64,000 nt of DNA from Heliocidaris tuberculata (GCA_025618425.1 CM046838.1:20973711-21037710); one strand, 5' to 3'; positions 47,906 through 59,082 are shown, counted from the first letter of the stretch. The notes: generated from the letters alone by a model not told the origin. Numbers and translations are program-made.

Positions 47906-50115
47906 AGCCGTCGTTTAATAGCAGAAATCCATTTCGTAGTGATTGGCGACCTCTTCTTCTCGTCATCCCCTCCTCCACCAACTCCTTCTTCTCCTTCTTC
48001 TCCTCCTCTTCCTCCTCTTTCACATCGTCCACTTTCTTTTGCTCATTCTTTTTGGCAGGATGTAACGCTTTTGAAGACTGACCAGATAAATATAAAACAT
48101 TGAGGCAACATGGACCTACAAGTTACAGACAATTGAACGTATTGACATACATACCAAAACGGGCAAACTTAGGGCGGGGGTTAAGGCCCCCTCCATTCCC
48201 CTCCCTCTCTGACAATACGTTAGTGCTTCATATTTTCCTACTCCCCCTTCTTCCCCTCAATATCTTAATACACTCTACCCTTTATACAGACACTCCTCTT
48301 TTCTCCTCTGAACAAACGCAAACTAAACCATTCCACGTCACTGCCGTTTTGATGGAGTAGTTATTCTTTCGTCTTGACAATCGACGCACATCTCCAGAAT
48401 TCTATTTTTTTAGAAGTGTGAAACCTGCTCAAACTTTACTTACAAACATAACAAAATGTTCTCACAACCTGTCAAGGCGAGAACCGTGAGATATTACCAA
48501 AGATTGATCTACCGTCATTTTTCTTTCATGCTTTCACAATCCGATTTCAAATTCAGTGACGTCATGTGACGTATCACTTTTCAACGATAGATACGTTATT
48601 GTTGTTTCCCCTTTTCACATTGGCGCTTCTACGTTGTACTTATTATTACTGTTGATGCATTTGACATTTAAAATCTCTTTTTATTCTCTTCAATATTTCT
48701 GTACTTCACGAAAAAGTAGGCCTATATAAATCATAAAAATTTTGGGAAAGTCTGGAGTAAAAATTTTACCTTTATAACCTGATACTCTTCATGTAATAAT
48801 ATATGACATTGACTTATTACCGTATCCCGAATGAGCCATGATTACTTCAAAGGGGAGTAGGATTGTGACACAACTTCTACTAGTATTTCAAAATTACTGC
48901 CGAAAAAACGGTAATCAGGTAATTGTCTTGATTATCGGAAAATATGTGGCCCTTTTTTTTAGATTTGCCGACATGCTAGAAATCTGAAGCCTTTGTTTTA
49001 TGCTATTTATCTCGACCCGTGTCAGCAAATTTTAGCAAAATCGAGGGCATGAATTTTCAAGTGTCGGCCTTTGTGATGACTTTTTTTTTTGCTTTTGGAG
49101 TGTTCAGCCAACTTTTCGGCAAATATTGTTCAAACCAACCCCCCCCCCCCCCTTCCCCTGCATTTGAAAATGATTACGGAGCTTAGTGAATTGAAGTGAT
49201 ACGAAAAGACGCATCCGGAACGCAAAATGCATAACTATGAAAAAATCATATTTTAATGGCATTTAGGTAGAACCATATTATTAGGACATGGAGCTGGTAA
49301 ATACCCCTACTATACCTTGATTAGGCTAGATATGACCGAAATTGTCATTCAGACATGTCATATTGATTTTCATTCACCGATATCACCACCAATTAAGCCT
49401 TTTGCGTTCTGGACGGGTCTTTTCATGCCACTACATTTCGCTAAGCGAGGAGAGACGTCCTTGCTCATAAGGGCCACGTTTTCGCCCGGGGGTGGATAAT
49501 GCATCTTGCCCGAATATCAACTCTCCAGTTCTGTTTCTAAATTTTGCGAGTGAATGAAGAAACCGAGCAAAAAAGAAACAAAATACACCTCATTAGATGG
49601 TAAAAATGTTATTCCATAATCAATTTACACAGAGATACAACAATTATACATATTCGGACACCTCGCTGACCTACTGTGAGGCTATTCGGGCATCCCGCTG
49701 CTTAAATATAACGGTTGCCCGGATATTCGTATAATGAAAATCCCCGCCTCGAACGCCTCTTCGGCCTATGTCCCTATTCATGAAAAGTTATGTTATAATG
49801 TACTTGCTCAAAATCATATCTGACAATCGGTCATGCACTTGCTGGGCTATCGATTGATAGAAGAGGAGGCAGACAGTACTTTGATCCCCCCTGACGTCAC
49901 AAGCAAATAGAGGAGTTGTTATGTCTGATGCGATAAAAACAAATTTGAGACGACTGTGGCGAAGGCTGATGTTGGGCACGTCACTTTATACAATTCGTAG
50001 CAAATTCATAAATTCCAATACATGCGAAGGTGCGACTATACATTAAGACGGGATAACATGGAGAACTAGAATAAATATCAGGGAAGTAGATAGGCCTAGT
50101 CCTGGAAACAGAGAA
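47906..50115. other. Non-coding
   Basis: Pyrimidine-rich CTTCTCCTCC stretch at 47960-48030, a T run near 49081-49090 and a C run at 49138-49152. No gene recognised. Confidence 0.45.
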
Positions 50116-50316
50116 TCAGGGAGGGAGAGAGAGAGGGGGGATAGAGAAAAGGGGAAGAAGAGAGAGAGAGAGAGATAGAGAGAGAGAGAAAGAGAGAGAA
50201 AGAGAGAGGGGGGGAGAAGAATGTGACAGTAAGAAGATCATCTTCCTCATACTTCGTCCACCAAGTATGTTTATAGGCCTAACCCCCCTCCCGCACACAC
50301 ACACACACACACACAC
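50116..50316. repeat. (GA)n and (CA)n tracts
   Basis: GA repeats with G runs at 50120-50215, then CA repeats at 50294-50316. Confidence 0.9.
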
Positions 50317-51955
50317 TATTCTGGATTCACATGCCATTGTTCTATGATGCCACAATGACATGTCCCAGGTTTCTGATCGTAGGCATAAAAGAGTAAGAGA
50401 GAAAAAATAAAAGAGGGAGAACAAATAGGATGCCATCTACATCTAAATCTTCCTGAAGTGAATTCGAGGCAACAGCATCTTACTCCTCTCCTTACCCTTT
50501 AAAAAGCGCGACATGCATGCTGCATGGCGCGGACCTGGAATTCAACCTAATTCCCCGACGAGCCAGTCTATCGCTTTGCACAGCAATCGATCGATCGATC
50601 TATCAGCAGACAACATATGAGTTCCACATACCGTGTGACGTCATCAATCCTTTAGGATTATATGCCAAACAACTCGTCTGGGAATTTGCCGTGCTGGGTT
50701 ACCTAGTGTGAATAATTTAGATGTTCATGTTCTCACGCAATCTACTCTTCTTCTTATTTCTTCTTGAATTTTTCTTCTTTCGTCGTCTTTCTCCTCCTCG
50801 CCCCTTCTTCGAAATGCATCTCTTTTCATAACGATGACAATTATTCGTTTTCATTTGTTACACCTATAATGAACCCTTTCCTGTTTAAATAAGTACTGTA
50901 TAACTTAATAAGAACCAAATGCAACTATCAAAATCCGACTTTTATTCTGGTATTCATAAGTTGATGTGGTGTCGATCATGTCTATTCTTTTATGTGTTTT
51001 ATCGTGTGTGTTTTTATGTCTCAATATTCCTCATTGTTTTATGAATCAGTGATATTACGATAAAATTTGATCATTGTTCGTTGGAAAATATTTCATATTG
51101 ATTTCTGCAGCACAGGCGGTATCGTTATTATTTGAGCGAAGAGGAACATTCTGTAATAAAGGGCAATGGAGGGAAATAGTCACTTGACTTTGTGCATACA
51201 GTCATGTAGAATGACGAGCATGACCAATGCTATAAATGTGAAAAAAGAACGAAAGTAACAACCTGCCGTTGATGGCGAAACTGATTCTGAAATATTTGTT
51301 ACATTGAGTACAACCGTGTGCATAAAACAGGATACATTGTGATGGAGAAAGGGTAGATTGATGAGAAACTGTGCAATGGAAACAGAAAGAATTCAACATT
51401 CGAGTTTGTCTCAAATTACGGACTAACTACGTACATGATTGCATTTTCCTGTCATTTCGTACGTACATTTATTTGAATTCTCGATTGTGATTATTTGATT
51501 TGATTACTTCTGAAAATGGCAGTGTTGATTGCAGTATAACAGTACGATGAAAGCTGGAATATTCGCTTATGAATTCCATTAGTCATCTTGAAATAGAATG
51601 TTATAGTTAACTATCAAATCTGGAGTTGTTTCCTTTAGGATGAAACTTTCTTCGCTATGTATGTCAATGATTATCGCATTCTTTTCATTGGAAATATATG
51701 GTGATGGAGGGGAGGGTCTAATCCGTACAGGAAAAAAAAAAATGAAACCAAGAGCTTCTATAATCATACCTTATTGATCAGAAAAACCTGGCAGTGTCTC
51801 ACCGTGACTGTCATGAGCCTTAGCCATCCCATTCAAACACTTGTTATAAATTAAAACGCAAGGCGCTGTCATGAATGTTGTGCAATCACCCGCTTTGAAT
51901 ATATAGGAATATCGCCCTCTATAAGAATTGTAGTCTGCTAAGATTTTGGTGCTCT
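50317..51955. other. Non-coding
   Basis: A small GATCGATCGATC stretch at 50587-50600. Otherwise nothing recognised. Confidence 0.4.
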
Positions 51956-51959
51956 ATTT

Positions 51960-52278
51960 TTCTCCGTTCTACCCTCTGTGTGTGTCTGTCGATACATCGT
52001 CCTCCCCTCCTTCTCCCCCCCCCCCTCACTTTCTTTCTTTCTCTCTCTCTCTCTCTCTCTTCCAATATATCTTCATATTTCCCTCTTTCATCTGTTTTAT
52101 TTCTCTTTGTGGTTATCTCTCTCACTCTCTGGGTCTCCAACTCTACCTTTTTATGTCCCCTCCCTCACTCAACATTTCTCTCCTGGTATAATAGTACTTC
52201 TTGATCTCAATCTATATTTTTGTATATCTCTATTTCTCTACCTCTTTATCTACCTATTCTGTCTTTCTGTATTTATTC

Positions 52279-52322
<44 letters not shown>

Positions 52323-52330
52323 ATATCTCT
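51960..52330. repeat. (CT)n-rich tracts
   Basis: C run at 52014-52024, CT/CTTT at 52028-52061 and pure CT at 52281-52320, with pyrimidine-rich sequence between. Confidence 0.9.
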
Positions 52331-52361
52331 CACTCACTGCCGCCGTCTATCTTGCCTTTTA

Positions 52362-52566
52362 AAAACAATCAAACACAAATTGGCAAATCCGTGACGTATC
52401 TTGTGAGCTCCTCTCCCATTTGCCCTGTACTAAAAAAATCATAAATTGCTGTTCTCTCTAAAGAAAATATTTATTCATACATGTACTCTAGATATAACCA
52501 TTGCAATTTTTTTCACTCTAACCGTATGAAACAATTCTATTCCTTTATCAATATCTGTTGAAAGGA
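52362..52566. mobile_element. Partial copy of TTAA MITE family 2
   Basis: AATTGGCAAATCCGTGACGT, then ATCTTGTGAGCTCCTCTCCC and ATTTGCCCTGTAC, match the reverse complement of the right arm of the element at 15874-16426. Similarity continues through AAGAAAATATTTATTCATAC and GTATGAAACAATT. The termini and flanking TTAA are not present, so it is truncated. Confidence 0.75.
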
Positions 52567-52754
52567 AAGTCTATGAAAATTTCTGTATCGCATTTTCTGT
52601 CTTCTACATATTTGCCTTTAGTAAGTTAAGTCTTTGCCTCTTCAGAGAAATTTCTACCCTTCTCACTCCTTCTCATTAGACATTCCTTGTTTCTTATGTC
52701 TCAGTGTGATATACCTTTTATTACCCCCTTCTCGTTTCTTTTAATGTTCTTTAA

Positions 52755-53057
52755 GGGTACCAATCACCAAACATTGTTTTGCTCTGTATGTTAGAGTATC
52801 CATGTCGTTATACTATATTCACTACATGGGCTTCAAATATTGATTATATATAACGAGATATTGCAATTTGAATTAAACTCTATAAAGAACCAAACTCGGA
52901 GTTCGGTTCCGCGAGAGTATTTTCATGTTATCCTTTATTTCCTTCATACTCCTTAAATGTTGACCTATAGAATGCCAGATACAATTCTTTGAGCCTGAGA
53001 TTGATTTTATACATTCTAGCTGTACACTTAAATCATTTTTCAGGTGATTGGTACACT
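52755..53057. mobile_element. TTAA-flanked MITE, family 6
   Basis: 303 bp between TTAA (52751-52754) and TTAA (53058-53061). Ends GGGTACCAATCACC and GGTGATTGGTACAC form the inverted repeat, with one base of length difference next to the TTAA. No coding capacity. Confidence 0.8.
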
Positions 53058-53061
53058 TTAA

Positions 53062-53520
53062 TTTCTCCATTTCTTCTCTTCAGATAGAAATAGGATTGAC
53101 GTAATTTGGTCTGGAATCATCTTCATAAACAAAAGTAGGCCTACATGGTCATGAATTTTATATCTATATGAATTGGATTATCGCTCTCTTCGCTTTCCAT
53201 ATGCATTATTAGACGCACACATGAGGTCCATTTTCATGCCCAGACTGAAAAGTATAAATGTGATCGTGCACGCTTGTATGCTCTTAAGTTGCAGTCTTGC
53301 GGTCATGTTCATATCCCGTCTTAATCCAATATTGACAATGAATGATGGAATGAACGAGAAGGACTTTAACCAAAAAAGGAAGGAGAGAGAGAGAGAGGAA
53401 AACAAAAAACGGACAAAAGAAAATGACAGCGGGGAGAAATGTTGTTTGATATTACTATTCAACCAGACATCGAAATTACGACTTTACGAGCTGAGGCACG
53501 ATCGCCAAACAATCGGGAGC
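53062..53520. other. Non-coding
   Basis: Short GA tract at 53380-53400. Frames here have no recognised motif. Confidence 0.4.
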
Positions 53521-53524
53521 CCAG

Positions 53525-53662
53525 GGGAGCGTTTCACGAAAGGAAGTTGTCGGATATTTCATCCGACAACTGTTATAAGCTACTGAAATCCTTGCATCTG
53601 ATTGGCTGAGAGCAAATTTGTCGGATAAAATATCTGACAAGTCCTTTCATGAAACGCCCCCC
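53525..53662 (-). mobile_element. TTTCATGAAAC-ended MITE, copy A2
   Basis: The reverse-oriented, nearly identical sister of copy A1 at 9192, differing at only a handful of positions over about 138 bp, including the internal TCCGACAA palindromes. Flanks are CAG left and CTG right. The youngest pair of mobile elements seen in the window. Confidence 0.88.
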
Positions 53663-53845
53663 TGGAGTAGCGGGGGAGAGCATGATGCGAGCACCGCTCA
53701 GAGTCAAGAACAGCGACAGAAGAGAAGTGAGAGAAAGATGAGGGGAAAGAGAGGGGGAAATAATGTCGCTCATATCATTAGCGATCGCTGACCAAATCTC
53801 GCTAATGAAATTTGAAGTCGCTTGTTGTCATGGTGATGGTGAATC

Positions 53846-54080
53846 AGGGGCGGATCCAGGATTTATAAAGGGGGGAGGGACACAATCCGATGGAATCTCC
53901 AGACAAGCAAGCAAAAATAGAGGGGGGAAATCGGCATTGTGTGAAGATTTTTTTTGCTGCTGCAAAATTCTCTGACAAGCAAAATAACTAAAATTATCAC
54001 ATTTTCAGGTGCTTTTGAAGTCAAAATTTTCAAAGGGGGGGGGGTCATATTTGGGGGGTTTGGTACTTATGGTAAACCTC
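53846..54080 (+). mobile_element. G-rich element with CAGGGGCGGATCC end, copy F2
   Basis: Starts CAGGGGCGGATCCAGGATTT, then AAAGGGGGGAGGGACACAATCC. It also contains ATTCTCTGACAAGCAAAA, shared with the copy at 56328, and a later G run at 54035-54045. The right end was not located with certainty. Confidence 0.6.
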
Positions 54081-55185
54081 TTGAGTTTCTAATTTTAGTA
54101 AATAGTGGTAAGCTGCAGAGGAGTGGGGATAAATGTGAGGGGCAATAATGTGTGAGGAGGTTGTGGACCTCACAAACACATACCTCAACTTTGATATATT
54201 ACTAATAATGGGTTGTTATCACTCAATAGTGAGAGATGCATCAATGAGAAGACGATGCCAGGAGGTCATCGGCAAGCATGCTGGCTCACACACAATAATC
54301 TCTGGATAATCTGAACAAAATTATATTACTTTTGTGACTTTTGAAATGTGGTCATTTTCTCTATGATTTTGTGCTCACTCATCCATGAAGTGTTGGATAC
54401 CTCTAATTGGCACACATAATAATGATACTACCATATTTTTTTATTTTTTTTTTAATCTATGTAAAATCTTCAAAGATTTCTTGTAAGGGGAATCTACTTT
54501 TTAGTTTAACAACAACAAAAAAAGTCGTGAAAATGTTGTTGTTACAAACCGTCAACACCTTTGTTATGGTTATTTCATTTCCGGGCCTAGTGTTGATTTG
54601 GATGAAAAGAAATTCAACTTTCCCTGTCGGATAAGGCGATATATTCAGTGATCAGTAATAGGCTTCACAAGTATACGCTAAAAGAAACCGTATTATTATT
54701 CTCCACTCAACTCAGTCTTCAAACGAATTTATGTTACTGTATAGCATGAAAGCGTTGAGGGCGCTATTCAATTTTTTTTGCATTACCATCTTATTTTGTG
54801 AGCATGACTCACATGCCTGTCAATCCATGAATGCAGAGGTATTGTATTGCAAGGTGGGTGCCGTAGCAGACGATGCGATTCAATGACCGACTGCATGTTA
54901 TGCGGATATTGGTAGTGTCGTAGTGCACCGTCGCGTCGTCTGCAAACAAAATTTCTTCACTGAATTGAAATGCGTGTCGTACACATTGGTCTGCTGTATT
55001 CTGAATACGGATAGTTATTTTTTTTCAGATTATGATACATTTTTGAGTGAAACCCAAGGACCTTTATAAGGAATATTCAATCAGTCTCGTGCTGTGGAGA
55101 CTTGAGGATTGGAGGAAGCCTTGAGTTAATATACTGGATTTACCCATTGTGGATTTTATGTGATTTTAAGCATTTTTGTGGAGCC
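54081..55185. other. Non-coding; possible 5' flank of the exon at 55186
   Basis: A pyrimidine run followed by CAG (about 55014-55028) could be a splice acceptor, which would make the downstream exon start at 55029. In-frame TGA codons at 55033 and 55048 block any longer frame. Out-of-frame ATGs include ATG-TGA at 55158-55163, a minimal start-stop. Confidence 0.35.
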
Positions 55186-55365
55186 ATGTTTTCTCCCGTG
55201 CAAGAGGGGCCAGGTATGTGTGTCGTGGCCGGTCCGCTCCCGGAGCGACGGCGGAGTGAGCCGCCCAAACCGCCAAAACACCTGTTTCGACTGCCGTATA
55301 TTCGTAGGGTTAGCATTGGGCCAACTCTGGGCATTAGCCAGGAATCTGAAGAGGACCTTTACAAG
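55186..55365 (+). CDS. Candidate 5' coding exon (60 codons) with splice donor
   Basis: Seen: ATG in a GAGCCATGT context, then 60 codons beginning MFSPVQEGPGMCVVAGPLPE and containing RRRSEPPKPPKHLFRLPYIR, ending RVSIGPTLGISQESEEDLYK. It stops exactly at GTAAGC (55366-55371), phase 0. Upstream in-frame TGA at 55048-55050 makes 55186 the first in-frame ATG. The exon is clearly GC-rich and Pro/Arg-rich against AT-rich surroundings. RRRS and RRVS fit the kinase-A site pattern R-R-x-S. Inferred: an alternative or first coding exon of a gene running to the right, in the same phase as the exon at 4732. The P-K-H-L-F-R stretch resembles, from memory, P-K-H-L-W-R in long PDE4 isoforms. Family not established. 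Confidence 0.6.
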
Positions 55366-55694
55366 GTAAGCCCCCCCCCCCCCCCATGGGGAAATTTATA
55401 TAACAGTACTTATAATTAAGCATACAACGAATAATTCGATATCACGATGTATTATGATGTTTACCATGATCTGACGATGATCAATGCAGCTGCATTTGCG
55501 CTCTGTTCTCTGTTAGAAGGAGGCGACTTACGAGTTAAAATTGGAAGTAGAATATAATACTTTGGATAACAGATGGAGAGAAGTTAAGAATTATAGAAGA
55601 AACAGAGAGAGAGAAAAAAAAAGAATTTAAAGTGATTATTAAAGATTGAAGGGTGTGTAAAAGAATGCGGGGGTGTGTAAATAGAGCGAGTTTT

Positions 55695-55697
<3 letters not shown>
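55366..55697 (+). other. Probable intron start with C run
   Basis: Donor GTAAGC is followed at once by a C run of about 15 (55371-55385). Otherwise non-coding. Confidence 0.4.

Positions 55698-55731
<34 letters not shown>
55698..55731. repeat. (GA)n microsatellite
   Basis: About 17 uninterrupted GA units. Confidence 0.95.
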
Positions 55732-55734
<3 letters not shown>

Positions 55735-56327
55735 ACATGTACCAAGAGAGGGAAAGAGTTAGAGGGGGAGATGGGAAAAGAATGAAGAAAGATGATAAAA
55801 ACGAATAAGAGAAGTGATATACCAATCTTATTTTGTTTTAAACAAATATATTTTCCCTATATTAAAGTCCTATACAAATTCAGTGCTGTGTATATTAATA
55901 TAGAATTACATAATAGTGCTATCGACAAATACAGATGTTGAAATATTTGGAAAACATGATTAATGTTAGAAGTGTCTAGGTCAATATATCAAAGTCATTT
56001 TACAATCAGCAGCATTGTTACAAATTTTGACGCCAAATATAGGGATTAGGGAAGCAAAACTTTCTACTATGAGCATGATAAGAAAAACTCGTAACAGGTT
56101 AGATTGAAATAAGCACTTGGCACTGTTTCCCGATCATGAGGAAGAACAATTTCCATTAAAACGCAATAGTTGGAAGAGAAGCTTTTTTTTCGAGGCCTGG
56201 GAAATAGGTTAATCTTTAATTATCTGCCAAGAACTAAAATTACTGGTTCGACCGATTTTATAATGACTTTCAAGCTGAAATCAGTCATTTGCCGACATGA
56301 ACAATTCTTACATAAATCTGTGGAATG
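55732..56327. other. Non-coding, AT-rich
   Basis: Nothing recognised. Confidence 0.4.
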
Positions 56328-56597
56328 ATGACAGGGGGTGGGTGGCGACCAAAAAAAAAAATTTCGCCAGCCCTCCAAAAGTCGCTCAGTGGGGGGGGGG
56401 GGGGGGGGGGGGGGGGGTATGGGGTCCAGTTCCCCTCCATAATTCTCTGACAAGCAAAAAAAAAAAAAAAAAGCTTTTCTGGTCGAAAAGGGGGGGGGGC
56501 ACAATCGCAAATAGGGGGGAGGCACAATGCATTGTTTTCCCTCAAAAGGGGGGGGGGCACGGGCCGGGATTGCCCCCCCCCCTAAATCCGCCACTGG
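56328..56597 (-). mobile_element. G-rich element with CCAGTGGCGGATTTAG end, copy F3
   Basis: The right end on the - strand reads CAGTGGCGGATTTAG then a long G run, a hAT-like terminus. Contains an uninterrupted run of 27 G at 56391-56417, A runs, two AAGGGGG..GGCACAAT blocks and ATTCTCTGACAAGCAAAA shared with 53846. Its left end near GACAGGGGGTGGGTGGCGAC is less certain. Pro/Gly frames are artefacts. Confidence 0.6.
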
Positions 56598-56982
56598 CAT
56601 GATATGTCTTGTTTCTTGTTTGACACTTACAACAACCATATCCATCGTACGAGACTTTCAAAAATTAACTCAAAGGCAATTTAAAAACACCTTGTTGTAT
56701 AATTCCCTATAAAAATCATGTTCAGGTTATTGTTACGTATGCTTAACATTAAGATGGTCAAGGCTGCGACTGAAACTGCATTAGATTAATATCTTGAGAG
56801 TCTCTGCGATCGTGTTTTTCTTTATTATCCTCCGATATAATTTTTATACATATAAACGTGAAAGAGATAACTAAGTAATTTTACATGATAAATCGTTTAG
56901 AATAACCAAGGACAATAATAAAATTCAAGAACTGAATGATTACCTGTGAATCAGTTCCAAGGAGAACGCCACTGGCCCACTT
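56598..56982. other. Non-coding, AT-rich
   Basis: Nothing recognised. Confidence 0.4.
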
Positions 56983-57365
56983 GTACGATGTTAACGCGAT
57001 GTTAACAGTATGATAACAAGATGTAAACAGCTGCTTTTATACACAGTGTTAACATGATGCTAACACGATGTGAACAAGATATTAGCACGATGCTAAAACG
57101 ATTCCAAGATGATGTAAACACTATGCTAATGCTGTGTTATCATGATGCTACGACGATGCGTGTAACTGGATGTTCACAGGATGCTAACACCATGCTTACA
57201 TTATTCTTACACGATACTAACACGACGCCAACTCTGTGTTGGCACGATTTTAACACACTGTCAACACAATGTTGACAGTGTATTACACCATGCTAACACC
57301 ATTTAAACATTATGATAACACCATGTTAACATGATACTAAGACCATGCTATCACCATGTTAACAT
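56983..57365 (+). repeat. 11-bp minisatellite, left block
   Basis: Tandem variants of AACACCATGCT and AACACGATGTT, giving dense GTTAAC and GCTAAC words. Units are about 11 bases with frequent single substitutions and small slips. It continues at 58047 after an inserted LINE fragment. Confidence 0.92.
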
Positions 57366-58046
57366 GATGATGATAATGATGATGGCTTCTTGTATATATA
57401 GCGCCGGTGCTGGGCGCTCATGTCGCTCTATAAAAGAAATGTCTCACAAATCTAACATTTTTAGTCAATGTCTTGAGAAAGTTCTTTTTCCATTATTCTT
57501 TGTTAGCATTGTTATTCTTGAGATTATGAGGTATCTTGGAACAAGTGATGAGGGCTGACATGTAAGTCTTGAGAAAGTTCTTTTTCCATTATTCTTTGTT
57601 AGCATTGTTATTCTTGAGATCATGAGGTATCTGGGAACAAGTGATGAGGGCTGACATGTAAGTTGACAGAGACTCGGCACTCCTGGTAGATAGCGGAAGG
57701 CTATTCCACAGCTTATAGGTCCACATACATACATGTAGAAGGCTATGCCACCCCAAGCTGTTCGACTGAAAGTTTCTGTCAGTAGAACTTGATCGGCTGA
57801 TCTCAGACTACGTGGTGGTCGATGCTTTGTCCGGAGCTCTGAGATGTAGGATGGGGATTTATTATCTTTGAACACCAGAACTCTGAGTTTGAAGATGATC
57901 CTTTGCTATTGATACGCAGCAAGTGAAGGACTGATGTGAACTCTTCGAGACTCGAGAGACACTAACCTTGCAGCCATATTTTGCAGTTGCTGAAGTCTGT
58001 GAATATTTGATGTTGACTCATCAAACAGAATGGAGTTGCACATATA
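57366..58046 (-). pseudogene. 5'-truncated LINE inserted in the minisatellite, with a 96-bp internal duplication
   Basis: Read on the - strand from 58046: a reverse transcriptase C-terminal segment with NIHRLQQLQNMAARLV, then PPRSLRSADQ and, in another frame, KLWNSLPLSTRSAESLSTYM, diagnostic of CR1/L2-type elements. At the 3' end are an AGAGCGACATGAGCG...GGCGCTATATATACAAGAAG hairpin and a short ATC-repeat tail (57366-57386). A 96-bp segment is duplicated head to tail (57471-57566 and 57567-57662, about three differences). Frameshifts and the missing 5' part make it dead. Most of the element never inserted or was lost. Confidence 0.85.
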
Positions 58047-58672
58047 ACGTCATACTGACACCATGCTAATAGCATGCTATAACGACATTAACACGATTTG
58101 AACAGAATATTAACAAGATGCTAACACGATATTAACACGATGTTAACACTGTGTATACGCCATGCTAACACGATATTGACACTGTGCTGAGACCATGCTA
58201 ACACCATGCGTACATAATGTTAACATCATACGACTACCATAATGTGAACAACATGCTAATAAAATGTAAACACCGTGCTTACACGATGTTAACACCATGC
58301 TAACACATACTTACACCATGCTTACACAATGTTAACACTATATGCTAACAAGATGTTAACACGAATCTAACAACATTCAAACACCATGCTACATGTAATA
58401 AGATGTTAACACCATGCTAAAACGATGTTAACACCATGCTAACACGATGTTAACATCATGTTAATGTCAACATGCTAACACCATGCACACACGATGTTAA
58501 CACCATGGTAACACCATGCTGACATGATTTTAACACTAGGGTTTCACCAAGTAAATACCTTGCTAAAACACGATGTTCAAACCACGCTAACACCATGCTT
58601 ATATGATATTAACATGATTTTAACACGATGTTAACATGGTGCTAACACGATGGTAACACGATGTTAACACCA
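58047..58672 (+). repeat. 11-bp minisatellite, right block
   Basis: The same AACACCATGCT/AACACGATGTT array as the left block, with more small slips (for example AACATCATGTT, CTACATGTAATAAGATG). Together the two blocks span about 1 kb. Confidence 0.92.
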
Positions 58673-58911
58673 TATAAATTACATTCTCTGCCAGTAGCCT
58701 TTCTCCCAGGCATAATCAGCTTTCACTGCTCTCAAGTATAAAAATATAAATCGAGTTTAGAGTAAGCAACTGATAATCGGAAGACGAAAAAAGTGGGGTA
58801 TACATAGTTTTAGTCTAACCTTTCAACATTCTAGACGGCACAGTTTTCCAAAGATCATTGGGGACGAACATAATTGCATTCTTTGAGAGTAATCGCAAAT
58901 TTGGGTGTGTT

Positions 58912-58941
58912 TCATACTACTACTACTTCTACGACTACTAT

Positions 58942-59021
<80 letters not shown>

Positions 59022-59027
59022 CTTCTT

Positions 59028-59082
<55 letters not shown>

